64,000 bases of DNA from positions 109,673-173,672 of the forward strand of contig JAODME010000033.1 in assembly GCA_025465095.1 (NCBI GenBank). Reading direction: 5' to 3'. The notes beneath the pieces were generated by a model, which saw only the letters and a program-made list of their open reading frames with translations, ran no database searches and had not been told where the DNA came from. This stretch comes from Microbacteriaceae bacterium. Lineage in GTDB: Bacteria > Actinomycetota > Actinomycetes > Actinomycetales > Microbacteriaceae. The position numbers and the translations under genes are program-made. Positions within the stretch are counted from its first letter, which is position 1. Each line of letters starts with the position of its first letter. Of this stretch, positions 8,722 through 17,847 are shown in pieces.

Positions 8722-9717
8722 CTACCCCTTAGTCGACCCGGCCAGCAGGCCGCGCACGAAATAGCGCTGCAGGCTGAAGAACACGATGAGCGGCACCACG
8801 AGCGAAACGAAGGCGGCGGCGGTGAGTCGCTGCCAGTCCTGACCTCTCGTGCCGGTGAGTTCCGCGAGTCTCTGCGTAAGCGGAGAGACGTCGCCGGTTC
8901 CGCCGGAGAAGATCAGGGCTACCAGCAGATCGTTCCAGACCCACAGGAACTGGAAGATCGCGAACGAGGCGATCGCCGGCAGCGCCAGCGGAAGGACGAT
9001 GCGGAAGAACAGCTGCGTGTGGCTGGCGCCGTCGACCTTGGCAGCCTCGATCACTTCGGAGGGGATCTCCGAGATGAAGTTGTGCAACAGGAAGATCGCG
9101 AGCGGCAGCGCAAAGATCGTGTGCGCGATCCAGATCGGAAGGTAGTTTTGCTCCGGAATGAATGGCACGACGTCGTGCAGCCACTGCTGGCCCGGGCGAA
9201 GGATCGTGCCGAACCCCTGCAGCAGCGGGATGAGCGCCATCTGAATCGGCACGATCTGTAGCGCGAAGATAAGGATGAACAGCGGACCGCTGAATTTGAA
9301 CTTGATCCAGGCGAATGCGTATGCCGCCATGGACGCGATCACGAGCGGGAAGATCGTGCCCGGTATCGCGATTGCTAGCGAATTCACGAAGTACGAACCC
9401 AGCTGAGGCGAGGACGACGACGTCGAGAAGAGCACGTCCTGGTAATTGTCGAGGGTGAATGCGGGGTTGGCGAAGAACGTCCACCAACCCGTCTCACGGA
9501 TCTGCTCCGCAGGCCGGAACGAGGAGATCAGCAGCCCGAAGGTCGGCGTGGTCCAGAGCACCGCGATGATGACGGCCGCGAAGGTCGCGCGCCGCGAGGT
9601 GAGCCGTTTCTTCACTCTCCCGGTCTTCGTGCTGTCATCTGCCGCGACCTCGATCGCACCCCTCGTCCTGGCCTTGGTGCCCCGTGAAACGGGTAGGTCC
9701 ACCGGCGAAACACTCAT
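8722..9717 (-). CDS. Carbohydrate ABC transporter permease (alpha-glucoside type, AglG-like)
   Basis: 331-residue MalG-family inner-membrane permease. After a charged cytoplasmic N-terminus there are six hydrophobic segments. The cytoplasmic EAA loop reads EVIEAAKVDGASHTQLFFRIVLPLALPA, which contacts the ATPase. ATG at 9717 overlaps the stop of the upstream permease as ATGA. The open frame runs back to 10146, but that part is antisense-like and lies inside the neighbouring gene. No ATPase gene is present; in actinobacteria a shared MsiK-type ATPase commonly serves such importers. Confidence 0.88.
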   Translation of the reverse strand: MSVSPVDLPVSRGTKARTRGAIEVAADDSTKTGRVKKRLTSRRATFAAVIIAVLWTTPTFGLLISSFRPAEQIRETGWWTFFANPAFTLDNYQDVLFSTSSSSPQLGSYFVNSLAIAIPGTIFPLVIASMAAYAFAWIKFKFSGPLFILIFALQIVPIQMALIPLLQGFGTILRPGQQWLHDVVPFIPEQNYLPIWIAHTIFALPLAIFLLHNFISEIPSEVIEAAKVDGASHTQLFFRIVLPLALPAIASFAIFQFLWVWNDLLVALIFSGGTGDVSPLTQRLAELTGTRGQDWQRLTAAAFVSLVVPLIVFFSLQRYFVRGLLAGSTKG

Positions 9718-10685
9718 CGGATCTCCCTCTGCTTGGCAAGCACTCTCACGTTGTAGATGACGATGGGGAGCACGAGCAGGAAGAGCAGCACGGCCAGTGC
9801 CGCACCGCGCCCCACTTCGTTGGCTCTGAACGCCTGGGTGTACATCTCGTTGGCGACGACGCTCGTGTCGAAGTTCCCGGCGGTCATGGTGCGCACGATA
9901 TCGAAGACCTTCAGCGTGGCGATCGAGATCGTGGTCACCACGACGACGAGCGCGGTTCGAATGCCGGGAAGGGTGACGTTGGTGAACCTCTGCCACGCGC
10001 TCGCGCCGTCGAGTTCTGCTGCCTCTATCTGCTCCAGCGGAATGCCCTTGATCGAGGCGGAGAGCACGACCATGGCGAATCCGGTCTGAATCCAGATCAT
10101 CACGGCGATCAGCAGCAGGGTGTTCAGCGGTGACGTCTGGAGCCATTGCACCGGTTCCCCGCCGAACGCGACGACGATCGCGTTGAGCAGGCCGATCTGC
10201 TCACGACCCTGCGACTTGAAGTCGTAGACGAACTTCCAGATGATTCCGGCGCCGACCATCGAGATCGCCATCGGCATGAATACGAGAGCCTTGAAGAACT
10301 TCTCGCCGCGGGACTTGTCGATGAAGATCGCGTAGGCGAGTCCGATGGACGTGGAGAGCAGCGGCACGAACACCACCCAGACGACGGTGTTGATCAGCGT
10401 GCGGACCGCGTCCGGCTGGGTGAATGCCCAGACGAAGTTGTCGAACCCGGTGAAGTCGCCGTCGCGGTTCAGGAACGCAAGGTAGGTGGTTCGGATCGCC
10501 GGGTAGATGAGCCCGCTAACCAGGAGCAGGAGCGCGGGGGCGACGAACGCGGCTAGTTGCCAGTAGTCTCGGCCGCGCTTCGGCGCACGATCGACGAGGA
10601 AGAGGATCAGTCCAACGACGGCCGCGAAGATCGCGAGGCCGCCGATGACCTGGATGAGTTTGCCGATGAGGTCAGCAGTGGTCAT
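9714..10685 (-). CDS. Carbohydrate ABC transporter permease (alpha-glucoside type, AglF-like)
   Basis: 323-residue MalF-family permease. An extra N-terminal membrane segment (GGLAIFAAVVGLILFLV) precedes the core, whose EAA loop is QIEAAELDGASAWQRFTNVTLPG. It overlaps the next permease gene by four bases. A 107-base gap with a strong stem-loop separates it from the binding-protein gene upstream. The AglEFG assignment rests on the matching extended N-terminus and the company it keeps; the actual sugar is not determined. Confidence 0.88.
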   Translation of the reverse strand: MTTADLIGKLIQVIGGLAIFAAVVGLILFLVDRAPKRGRDYWQLAAFVAPALLLLVSGLIYPAIRTTYLAFLNRDGDFTGFDNFVWAFTQPDAVRTLINTVVWVVFVPLLSTSIGLAYAIFIDKSRGEKFFKALVFMPMAISMVGAGIIWKFVYDFKSQGREQIGLLNAIVVAFGGEPVQWLQTSPLNTLLLIAVMIWIQTGFAMVVLSASIKGIPLEQIEAAELDGASAWQRFTNVTLPGIRTALVVVVTTISIATLKVFDIVRTMTAGNFDTSVVANEMYTQAFRANEVGRGAALAVLLFLLVLPIVIYNVRVLAKQREIR

Positions 10686-10737
10686 GGACTTTCTGCCCTT
10701 CGTTCGTCATTGAGTGAACGGATGTGCGGCTGGGATA

Positions 10738-10771
10738 GTGAGGGCGGAGCCATCGCTGGCTCCGCCCTCAC
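10738..10771 (-). promoter_or_regulatory. Intercistronic stem-loop after the binding-protein gene
   Basis: Perfect 15-base-pair stem (10738-10752 with 10757-10771) around a TCGC tetraloop, lacking a U-tract. It sits between the binding-protein and permease genes. It likely protects the upstream mRNA or partly terminates transcription. Confidence 0.75.
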
Positions 10772-10792
10772 CTTATTGCCGGCTGTCCGGAA

Positions 10793-12118
10793 CTAGGACG
10801 GCCAGCTCGATTCAATCGTGTCGACCGTCTGCCGCGCGCTGTCGCCACTCAACCAGCTGACGATTCCCTTCCAGAAGGAGTTGGCGCCGACGGCACCGGG
10901 CATGAGGTCTGAGCCGTCATAGCGGAACGTCGCCTCGGGGTCCTGCAGAATCTCGATCGTCTGCTCGAGTAGCGGGCTCGATGCGTTAGCTGAGTCGACG
11001 CCGTTGTTGGCGCTCACCGATCCGCCCTCGCTTACACGCAGGTTCGCGAAAGTGTCGGTGGACATGTGGGCCATCACCGCCGTGATCGCATCACCCTCGG
11101 CGAAGGAGACGACGGTCTCCCCACCTCCGGTCACGGCGATCGGGTCGTCGGCGCTCATCGGCGGCATCAAAAAGGCGAAGACGTCACCATCAGGCCCAAC
11201 CTCGACGCCCTCGCCCCAGTTGACCTCGTAGAAGGATGCCTGGTGATGCATCGAGCATTCGCCGTCGAGGATGGGCAGTCCGCCGTCCTGGAACGGCGTG
11301 GAGATGAGCGATTCGGTGTCGATGAATTCCGGGTTCTTTAGGATTTCGCCTGCGGCGTCGAAGGCCTCGACGATTTGAGGATCGTTGAACGGGATCTCAT
11401 GGGTCACCCACTGGTCGTAGACCTCGGGACCGGCCTGGCGAAGCACGAAGTCTTCGATCCAATCGGTTCCCGGCCACCCGGTTGCCTCGCCGGACTCCAT
11501 GCCGGCGCACCAGGGAAGGTGGTCACCCTCGTCGGCGATCGTCTGGCTGAGTTCCATCAGCTCGGGGATCGAAGTCGGGATCGCGTAGCCCTTCTCCTCG
11601 AACTCCGCTGGGGAGTACCAGATGTAGCCCTTGACACTCGCGAGCATGGGAGCACCGTAGAAGGTACCGTCGAAGACGCTGTACGCCTTCCAGTCCTCGG
11701 ACCAGAATTCGTCCACGTTAGCCTCGACCTCGGCGGGGGCCGGCATGAGGTAGCCGTTCTCCGCGAGCAGCTGGACAAGCCCGGGCTGCGGAACAATGCC
11801 GATGTCGGGCGCGTTGCCGCCCTCCGCGAGCTGGGCGATGTTTCCCTCGAAGTCACGGCTGCCCTGGTAGTCGATTTCGATACCGGTGCAGGTGGCGAAG
11901 TCGGTCCAGGAGGCGATCAGGCGATCTGCTTCCACGTCGACGATGGTGCCCTGAATGGTGACTTCCTCGCCCTCGAAGGTTCCGTAGTCCTCGTACTCGG
12001 AACAGTCGGCATCCGCGGCCTCTTCGGCGGCGATGTCGCCGGTGCATCCTGCGAGGGTGAGGCCTGCGACGGCGAACAGTGCGATGGGGGCTGTGTAACG
12101 GCGATGGGGTGATCGCAT
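10793..12118 (-). CDS. Sugar ABC transporter substrate-binding lipoprotein (AglE-like)
   Basis: 441-residue extracytoplasmic binding protein. The signal peptide ends in the lipobox LTLAGC. The mature protein has solute-binding family 1 features, including APDIGIVPQPGLVQLLAENGYL, YIWYSPAEFEEKGYAIPTS and a tryptophan-rich CAGMESGEATGWPGTDWIEDF segment. The start is well placed after GAGGAGGA. It heads the importer operon (binding protein, AglF-like, AglG-like). A promoter overlapped by a LacI-type palindrome lies at 12241-12277. Confidence 0.9.
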   Translation of the reverse strand: MRSPHRRYTAPIALFAVAGLTLAGCTGDIAAEEAADADCSEYEDYGTFEGEEVTIQGTIVDVEADRLIASWTDFATCTGIEIDYQGSRDFEGNIAQLAEGGNAPDIGIVPQPGLVQLLAENGYLMPAPAEVEANVDEFWSEDWKAYSVFDGTFYGAPMLASVKGYIWYSPAEFEEKGYAIPTSIPELMELSQTIADEGDHLPWCAGMESGEATGWPGTDWIEDFVLRQAGPEVYDQWVTHEIPFNDPQIVEAFDAAGEILKNPEFIDTESLISTPFQDGGLPILDGECSMHHQASFYEVNWGEGVEVGPDGDVFAFLMPPMSADDPIAVTGGGETVVSFAEGDAITAVMAHMSTDTFANLRVSEGGSVSANNGVDSANASSPLLEQTIEILQDPEATFRYDGSDLMPGAVGANSFWKGIVSWLSGDSARQTVDTIESSWPS

Positions 12119-12724
12119 TTATTCCTCCTCGTTGAGGTCAAGTCCCTCGCCTGAGTCGAACGCGGGATCCGGGAATGTGAACGGACTCGAGCCCCTGGCC
12201 GAACGCCAGGAGGCGCGGGTAGGAACCGGTTCCACGTCACAAGCTACGGTACTTTTCGATCAATGTGCAAGCGCTTGGCATCCACGCGGGGCTAACGGTT
12301 TCGTCACGCTCTACGGATACCGAAACGGGGGGATTCACCCGAAGCCCGCCTTCTGAAACCGGCTCCAGCGCTGCCGCGGTACCGATCGCGATGCCCGTCC
12401 AATTCACGTCGGGTGCAAGCGCGACAGCACCACAGCACCCATCGTCCTTCTGGCCGCACGACGGGTGAGGAGGCGATCGCCTGCTCGGTGGGCGCCCGCC
12501 TCGGGCACCCACCGGTCAAGCATCCCGATCCGGTGCGATTGAACTCAGGCTAGGCAGAGGGTAAGACTGTCTAGACGCGCACCTCGCGAACAGACAGCGG
12601 GGTACGTCCGATGGGAATCGGGTGCACGAGCCCTGTAACTCGGGTGGGGGGAGTCCTCATTATTGTGGACACGAGCCTGATCACGCAATAGTCTTCGACG
12701 AAGAGTCCGCTGACCGAGACCGAG
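12119..12724. other. Intergenic region between the importer operon and the LuxR gene
   Basis: About 600 bases between two divergent genes. It holds the importer's ribosome binding site, its promoter and a LacI-type palindrome. Closer to the LuxR gene there is only a weak promoter-like pair (TTGTGG, 17 bases, CAATAG). I see no convincing small gene here. Confidence 0.6.
12241..12277 (-). promoter_or_regulatory. Importer promoter overlapped by a LacI-type operator
   Basis: Minus strand: -35 TTGCAC (12265-12270), an 18-base spacer and -10 TAGCTT (12241-12246). The perfect palindrome CAAGCGCTTG (12268-12277) overlaps the -35 box. This centre is typical of LacI/GalR-family operators, so repression by a LacI protein is likely. 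The one at 54284 is a candidate. Confidence 0.65.
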
Positions 12725-14410
12725 TTGGCGCTTGCCCGAAGCGCGTCGGACGTCGGACTCCTGATAGTCATATTCTCGGTGGACCCCGCCGCCGAGGCTT
12801 CCCTGGTATGGCAATGGAGTCCCGTGTACCCGCCGCTCGACATCGACTCCATGGAGCGATCCATCGGGCAGTCGGAGCGCGCCGAAGACGCGGTCGAGAT
12901 GCTCGCGTCGTGGTGGCCGCTGGTGTCGCCCACGCATGGCGCGCGGCTTCGCGCAATGATCGAGGGAATTCCCGAGAGTGCCTGGGGGACGGACCTGCGC
13001 ATTCTCGGCGCCATGGGCGCGAGCTATCGGTCGCTCGATTCGAGGAATCATGCCGCCGCCCTGCTCTGGTTCAGTGCCGCCGAGGCGGCACAGTCCGATC
13101 GAGACGACGTGCCGGGCATCTCGACGGTTCTGCTTCATCACGCGGCGGCCCTTCGGTCGCTCGGTCGACTCGATTCCGCGCTGGAGAAGTCGGCAGCGGC
13201 GTTCGTTCTGCTCGACGGCCTGAGAGGCCCCCCCACGGTTCGCGTACGCGGCCAGTCTCGGGCCGCGCTTCAGCTCGGGCTCACACAGCTGCAGCTTGGC
13301 GACTACACCGGGGCGCAGGGGATGCTCGAGCTCGCGGGGAGCTTCGGAGACCGCCACCTGAGCCAGCCCGAATTCATCGAGTGCCTGTCCGGGCTCAGTG
13401 TCCTCTCCTACCTTTCCGGCGACCTGACCGCTTCCACCGAAATGGTGGCGACCGCCCGAACGACCTCCGGAACCTCGGGATTCATGGAGAGCTGCTTCGG
13501 AGCCGGGGCTTTGACCGCCGAGGTTCTCGTCGCTATCGCCCGCAATGACCGTTCTCCCGTCAGCGAACTCGTGAACTCGATGTCGGTGGCAGCGCACGGC
13601 AGCGACTGGGAACCGCTTGCGCACGTTGCCCGCGCATCCGCGTCCGCGATGGACGGGGACTTCATCGGGGGGCTCGGGCACATACGTCGCGGTCTGGAGC
13701 GCTCGCGCGGTTGGCAGGGCGACCCAGCAGTGCGGGGGCTCTGTGAAACGGTATCCGGCGAGTTGCTGATGCATTTGGGCGAGTTCGCGGCCGCCCGCGC
13801 CGTGTTCGGGGCCGTCGAGCCCGACCGCAGCCACACGGTGTGTCCTGCGCGGCTTATCGCGGGCATTCGATACAAGGCTGGGGACAACTCCGGATGCCTG
13901 CAGAAGCTGAGCGAGTGCGAATCACTCGGCGAATCACATTCGGCCCGCACCGCGGTCGACGTGCTCGTTTTGCGCGCCGCGGCGAACTACGAGCTAGGCA
14001 ACGCGGCCGCTGCCGACGTGGCCCTGGATCGCGCCCTGCAACTGTCCGTGGGCAGCACGATTCGCAATCCGTTCCTCCTGGTGTCCGGCGCGCATCTGCA
14101 CCGCATGCTCACCCGCGCGAAGGATCGACATCAAGGCGTGAACGTCCTCGACCTGATCGATCAGCTACGCGCATCCGACCATGGGTCGACTGCCGGCATT
14201 CTTGAACCGCTGAGTCTGCGTGAGCGGGACGTCGCCCGGCATCTGTCGCAGGACAAGACCATGGGGCAGATCGCCTCCGATTTGTACATCTCCACTAACA
14301 CCGTGAAGTCCCACGTGCGCAGCATCTATCGGAAGCTGTCGGCAAACAACCGGCAGGACGCGGTGCGCCGCGGGTCAGAGCTAGGCGCTGCCGAAATCAC
14401 CCTGCCTTAA
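12725..14410 (+). CDS. LuxR-family transcriptional regulator with a large N-terminal domain
   Basis: Up to 561 residues. The C-terminal LuxR helix-turn-helix (about residues 495-555) reads LSLRERDVARHLSQDKTMGQ, with STNTVKSHVRSIYRKL as recognition helix. The preceding roughly 450 residues are alanine-rich paired helices, as in TPR-type sensor domains of large LuxR/MalT-like regulators. No P-loop ATPase is visible. The start is uncertain: TTG 12725 gives the longest form, GTG 12779 and ATG 12851 are alternatives, and none has a good ribosome binding site. It is divergent from the sugar importer, which is a candidate target. A hairpin terminator follows. Confidence 0.8.
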   Translation: MALARSASDVGLLIVIFSVDPAAEASLVWQWSPVYPPLDIDSMERSIGQSERAEDAVEMLASWWPLVSPTHGARLRAMIEGIPESAWGTDLRILGAMGASYRSLDSRNHAAALLWFSAAEAAQSDRDDVPGISTVLLHHAAALRSLGRLDSALEKSAAAFVLLDGLRGPPTVRVRGQSRAALQLGLTQLQLGDYTGAQGMLELAGSFGDRHLSQPEFIECLSGLSVLSYLSGDLTASTEMVATARTTSGTSGFMESCFGAGALTAEVLVAIARNDRSPVSELVNSMSVAAHGSDWEPLAHVARASASAMDGDFIGGLGHIRRGLERSRGWQGDPAVRGLCETVSGELLMHLGEFAAARAVFGAVEPDRSHTVCPARLIAGIRYKAGDNSGCLQKLSECESLGESHSARTAVDVLVLRAAANYELGNAAAADVALDRALQLSVGSTIRNPFLLVSGAHLHRMLTRAKDRHQGVNVLDLIDQLRASDHGSTAGILEPLSLRERDVARHLSQDKTMGQIASDLYISTNTVKSHVRSIYRKLSANNRQDAVRRGSELGAAEITLP

Positions 14411-14579
14411 CCCTGGGAGGGGCTTTACCCGCCACCCCTCGTGGGTGTTGTGTTGATTCAGCGGAAACCACCCCGCTGACACAATCCTTACTGATCGTGG
14501 GTCGTCTACGCCGCCGGACTTCCCGTTGTGACGGATCGAAACTCGTCCCTGATCCCGAGTTCCGAACCGAGGCGGCAGC

Positions 14580-14619
14580 GGCGCGGGTTCGGACGAGTGG
14601 TTACGTCCGGACCCGCGCC
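14580..14619 (+). terminator. Hairpin terminator after the LuxR gene
   Basis: A 15-base-pair stem with one G-T wobble (14580-14594 with 14605-14619) is followed by a short T-rich stretch (ACCCTTTTG). Confidence 0.6.
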
Positions 14620-14640
14620 ACCCTTTTGCGCCGTTAACAG

Positions 14641-14679
14641 CGCTTGGGCGCCGCCCCGGTGCGGGACGACGCCCAAGCG
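14641..14679 (-). terminator. Hairpin terminator after rplL
   Basis: Perfect 10-base-pair stem CGCTTGGGCG / CGCCCAAGCG lying just beyond the rplL stop. There is no clear U-tract. Confidence 0.55.
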
Positions 14680-14713
14680 GCATCAGAAGTACGTGCCCCT
14701 CACGGGGCCCGGA

Positions 14714-15097
14714 CTACTTGAGTGAGACGGTGGCGCCAGCAGCTTCGAGCTGAGCCTTCGCCTTCTCGGCGGTCTCCTTGTTCGCACCTTCGATGACGAC
14801 GCCGGGGGCGCCGTCCACGACGGCCTTGGCCTCGCCGAGTCCGAGGCTCGTGAGCGCGCGGACCTCCTTGATGACCTGGATCTTCTTGTCGCCGACCGCC
14901 TCGAGGACGACGTCGAAGGAATCCTTCTCCTCAACCTCTTCAACGGGGGCGGCGGATCCACCGGCGGCCGCGACAGCAACCGGGGCGGCGGCGGTGACCT
15001 CGAAGGTCTCCTCGAACTTCTTGACGAAGTCGCTCAGCTCGATGAGCGTGAGCTCCTTGAATGCGTCGAGCAACTCGTCGGATGACAGCTTTGCCAT
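14714..15097 (-). CDS. rplL: 50S ribosomal protein L7/L12
   Basis: 127-residue stalk protein of the large ribosomal subunit, which recruits translation GTPases. It has the N-terminal dimerisation helices ([27 protein letters not shown]), an alanine-rich hinge ([23 protein letters not shown]) and the C-terminal factor-binding domain with [20 protein letters not shown]. It is the second gene of the rplJ-rplL operon, 57 bases after rplJ. Confidence 0.98.
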   Translation of the reverse strand: MAKLSSDELLDAFKELTLIELSDFVKKFEETFEVTAAAPVAVAAAGGSAAPVEEVEEKDSFDVVLEAVGDKKIQVIKEVRALTSLGLGEAKAVVDGAPGVVIEGANKETAEKAKAQLEAAGATVSLK

Positions 15098-15154
15098 GAT
15101 TTTTCTCCTATTGATTCAGTGAACTTCGTTTCCGCAAAGCCTTGCCCTTTCGGG

Positions 15155-15673
15155 TTACTGGCTCGCGGACTCCTGCTTTTCGCGCAGCGCGTCGACCGTG
15201 CGAACGGCCTTCGACAGCGGTGCGTTGAACAGATATGCCGCACCGAACAGCGACTGCTTGAAGGCGCCGGCCAGCTTCGCCAGCAGCACCTCCCGGCTTT
15301 CGAGATCGGCGAGCTTGAGAACCTCTGCCTGGCTGAGAGGGTTACCGTCGAAGTAACCGCTCTTGACCACGAGCAGAGGGTTTGCCTTGGCGAAGTCGCG
15401 CAGACCCTTCGCAACGGCGACGGTGTCGCCGTGAACGAAAGCGATGGCGGATGGACCGGCGAGCTCGTCGTCGAACGACGTGATTCCCGCTTTGTTGGCC
15501 GCAATCTTTGTCAGTGTGTTCTTCACCACGGCGTATGTTGCGTGCTCACTGATCGACGCACGCAGCTGCTTCAGCTGGGCGACGGTGAGTCCGCGATACT
15601 CGGTGAGCATGACAGCGTTCGAGCTCTGGAATTTCTCCGTGAGCTCGGCGACTGACGCTTCCTTGTTCGCCAT
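15155..15673 (-). CDS. rplJ: 50S ribosomal protein L10
   Basis: 172 residues. L10 anchors the L7/L12 stalk to the 23S rRNA. Typical features are [17 protein letters not shown] near the N-terminus, [18 protein letters not shown], and a C-terminal helix that binds L12 dimers. The ATG at 15673 follows AAAGGAG; the longer open frame to 15757 runs into the leader RNA. A structured leader with an attenuator hairpin precedes it. Confidence 0.98.
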   Translation of the reverse strand: MANKEASVAELTEKFQSSNAVMLTEYRGLTVAQLKQLRASISEHATYAVVKNTLTKIAANKAGITSFDDELAGPSAIAFVHGDTVAVAKGLRDFAKANPLLVVKSGYFDGNPLSQAEVLKLADLESREVLLAKLAGAFKQSLFGAAYLFNAPLSKAVRTVDALREKQESASQ

Positions 15674-15717
15674 GGCACTCCTTTGATCGATTGGTTGCAC
15701 CCCAGGCCGCGGGCAAT

Positions 15718-15748
15718 AAAAAAAGCTCCGGCGCATGCGCACGGAGCT
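15718..15748 (-). terminator. Attenuator in the rplJ leader
   Basis: On the minus strand a stem AGCTCCG / CGGAGCT, with a GC-rich loop containing GCGCATGCGC, is followed directly by seven T residues. It lies between the leader and rplJ, as expected for L10-mediated attenuation. Confidence 0.8.
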
Positions 15749-15880
15749 GAAACCCACGGTTTACTTCAACACGCGGAGACCTCTTCACACGCCTGCGCGG
15801 GCCTTCGCTCCGCACCTTTCGGTACGGTCGAAGCTTCAATCGGCGATCCTTCTACGGATGCGCCGACAACCAGCGGTCTT
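15718..15880 (-). ncRNA. Ribosomal L10 leader
   Basis: Structured 5' leader of the rplJ-rplL mRNA. It contains the CCGAAAGGTGCGGAG and GCGCAGGCGTGTGAAG segments typical of L10(L12)4-binding leaders, then the attenuator. Excess L10-L12 complex binds it and lowers operon expression. The probable -10 TATCCT lies near 15890. Confidence 0.75.
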
Positions 15881-15921
15881 GGGCTCCGATAAGGATAGGC
15901 GATGGGGGCGCGAGCGCCTAA

Positions 15922-16767
15922 TCAGATGCTGTCACGCCAGGAGTGTTGGGGCTCGTAGCCAAGTATCCGCCGCGCCTTCTCGATGGACAGCAGCGTCTCG
16001 TTTTTGCCCAGTACCTTCCGAATCTCGACGCCGGGGAACGCCTCCTCGGCGAGCTCCGCGCTCGAACGGCTCATGACCGTGTCAGCATTCGCGATGATGT
16101 AGGCGGCAAAGCCAGGGAGGCTCAACTCGAGGGCTTTCAGTACCGCCTGGGCGCCGTCCCGCGCATCGATGTATCCCCAGAGGTTCCAGCGGCGGCTGCG
16201 CGGGTCGGCATCGTAGGAGGGGAACTCGACGTAGTCCTCGACGTGCATGACATTGGAGAACCGCATCGCTGAGATGCTCAATTCCGGGTCCCAACGCACG
16301 AGCTTCCTTGCGAGCTCCTCCTCGAGGTGCTTGGTAACGGAGTACATGCTCTCGGGCCTCGAGTCATACTCCTCATCGAGCGGAATGTATGGCGGTGGGG
16401 TCTCGAACGGAATGCCGAGGAGGGTCTCGCTCGATGCGTACACGATCGTTTTGATACCCGCGCGCCTCGCCGCCTGGAAGACATTGAAGGTCGCGGTCAT
16501 GTTGTTGTGGAAGGTGGCCGAGTCCGGCAGGATGCCGCCGGCGGGCGCGGCGGCGAGGTGCACGACGGCGTCGAGCCCGGAATGCCGGTCGTCGATGCCG
16601 CACAAGGCGTCGACGGTCTGTCCGTAGTCGGTGAGGTCGACCCGTGTGAAGCCTGGGCCGCGCGCACCGACGACGTCGAGAGCGTGGACGGTGTGGCCGG
16701 CTTCGCGGAGCACGGACGCGACGACGCTGCCCAACTTGCCGGCGGCTCCGGTGACGGCGATTCTCAT
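15922..16767 (-). CDS. NAD-dependent epimerase/dehydratase (extended SDR)
   Basis: 281-residue short-chain dehydrogenase. It starts with the Rossmann motif VTGAAGKLGSVVASVLRE, has VVHLAAAPAGG, and carries the catalytic YSVTKHLEEE (YxxxK). It resembles uronate dehydrogenase and sugar-epimerase-like proteins of catabolic loci. The ATG at 16767 follows GAGGGA. It is the last gene of a run (binding protein, alcohol dehydrogenase, two TIM barrels, this SDR), so it likely oxidises or epimerises a sugar-derived intermediate. The exact substrate is unknown. Confidence 0.85.
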   Translation of the reverse strand: MRIAVTGAAGKLGSVVASVLREAGHTVHALDVVGARGPGFTRVDLTDYGQTVDALCGIDDRHSGLDAVVHLAAAPAGGILPDSATFHNNMTATFNVFQAARRAGIKTIVYASSETLLGIPFETPPPYIPLDEEYDSRPESMYSVTKHLEEELARKLVRWDPELSISAMRFSNVMHVEDYVEFPSYDADPRSRRWNLWGYIDARDGAQAVLKALELSLPGFAAYIIANADTVMSRSSAELAEEAFPGVEIRKVLGKNETLLSIEKARRILGYEPQHSWRDSI

Positions 16768-16824
16768 CTGGATTCCCTCGCTCGACTCGAACGGCCAGTC
16801 TCGCACCAGTTGCCGAGTGCTGCC

Positions 16825-17847
16825 TCAGTCCTGGTTGCTGAACGCCGCGTCGAAGGAGTGGTCTGGGCGCTTCCAAAGGAGAGAGCGGATGAAGCCGACC
16901 GCCTCCTTCGCGCCGTGGAGCCGGTCCATCCCCGCATCCTCCCACTCGACCGAAATCGGTCCCGAGTAGCCGATGGCCCTCAGCGCCCGGAAGCAGTCCT
17001 CCCACGGCACGTCGCCGCGCCCGGTGGACACGAAGTCCCACCCGCGCCGTGGATCGCCCCAAGGCAGATGCGAGCCGACCGCTCCGTAGCGGCCGTTGTT
17101 CGGGCGCATCCGCGTGTCCTTGCAGTCCACATGGTAGATACGGTCCTTGAAGTCGACGATGAATCCGACCGGATCGATGTTCTGCCACATCATGTGGCTC
17201 GGGTCCCAGTTGAACCCGAAGGCCTCCCGGTGATCGATGGCCTCGAGCGACCGAACCGAAGTCCAGTAGTCGTAGGCGATCTCGCTCGGGTGGACCTCAT
17301 GCGCAAAGCGCACCCCTTCGCCGTCGAACACGTCGAGAATCGGATTCCACCGGTCCGCGAAATCCTGATAGCCACCCTCAATGACCTCGGCCGGCACTGG
17401 CGGAAACATCGCAACGTACTGCCAGATCTTCGAGCCGGTGAAGCCGACCACTGTGTCCACGCCGAGCCGTCGCGCGACTTTCGCGGTGAGCTTCAACTCG
17501 TCTGCGGCCCGCTGGCGGACGCCCTCCGCCTCGCCGTCACCCCAGACTCTCGAGCCGACGATGGCCTGGTGCCGGAAGTCGATCGGGTCGTCGCACACCG
17601 CCTGCCCCTTGAGGTGGTTCGAAATCGCCCACAGCTTCAGTCCGTACCGGTCGAGGATGTCCAGACGACCCTGCAGGTAGGCGTCGTCCTCCGCGGCCCG
17701 CCACACATCGAGATGCTCGCCGGAGCACGCGATTTCGAGGCCGTCGTAGCCCCACTCGCTCGCATAGCGCGCAACCTCTTCCAGCGTCAGGTCGGCCCAT
17801 TGTCCGGTGAAGAGGGTGACCGGTTGTGCGTTCGACGATTCCTTCAT
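16825..17847 (-). CDS. Sugar phosphate isomerase/epimerase-like TIM-barrel protein
   Basis: 340 residues, AP-endonuclease-2/xylose-isomerase-like TIM barrel. Probable metal-binding or active-site segments are DGLEIACSGEHLDVW, FAHEVHPSEIAYDYW, FNWDPSHMMWQNIDP, YHVDCKDTRM and ISVEWEDAGMDR. The acidic and histidine pattern (E, D/H, H, E) is that of divalent-metal isomerases. In lgd-type pathways, members of this fold act on 3-ketosugar intermediates. Its ATG (17847) overlaps the stop of the preceding TIM-barrel gene by one base, so the pair is translationally coupled. Confidence 0.87.
   Translation of the reverse strand: MKESSNAQPVTLFTGQWADLTLEEVARYASEWGYDGLEIACSGEHLDVWRAAEDDAYLQGRLDILDRYGLKLWAISNHLKGQAVCDDPIDFRHQAIVGSRVWGDGEAEGVRQRAADELKLTAKVARRLGVDTVVGFTGSKIWQYVAMFPPVPAEVIEGGYQDFADRWNPILDVFDGEGVRFAHEVHPSEIAYDYWTSVRSLEAIDHREAFGFNWDPSHMMWQNIDPVGFIVDFKDRIYHVDCKDTRMRPNNGRYGAVGSHLPWGDPRRGWDFVSTGRGDVPWEDCFRALRAIGYSGPISVEWEDAGMDRLHGAKEAVGFIRSLLWKRPDHSFDAAFSNQD

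Larger units (their letters stand above)
14411..14713. other. Intergenic region with two opposing terminators
   Basis: About 300 bases between the convergent LuxR and rplL genes. It contains the plus-strand hairpin at 14580-14619 and the minus-strand hairpin at 14641-14679. I see nothing else in it. Confidence 0.65.

Noticed and set aside
12174..12186. AATGTGAACGGAC, identical over 13 bases to one strand of the LacI operator at 2650-2667
   Set aside because: Only the left half matches; the second half lacks the CACATT arm, so I do not call it an operator.
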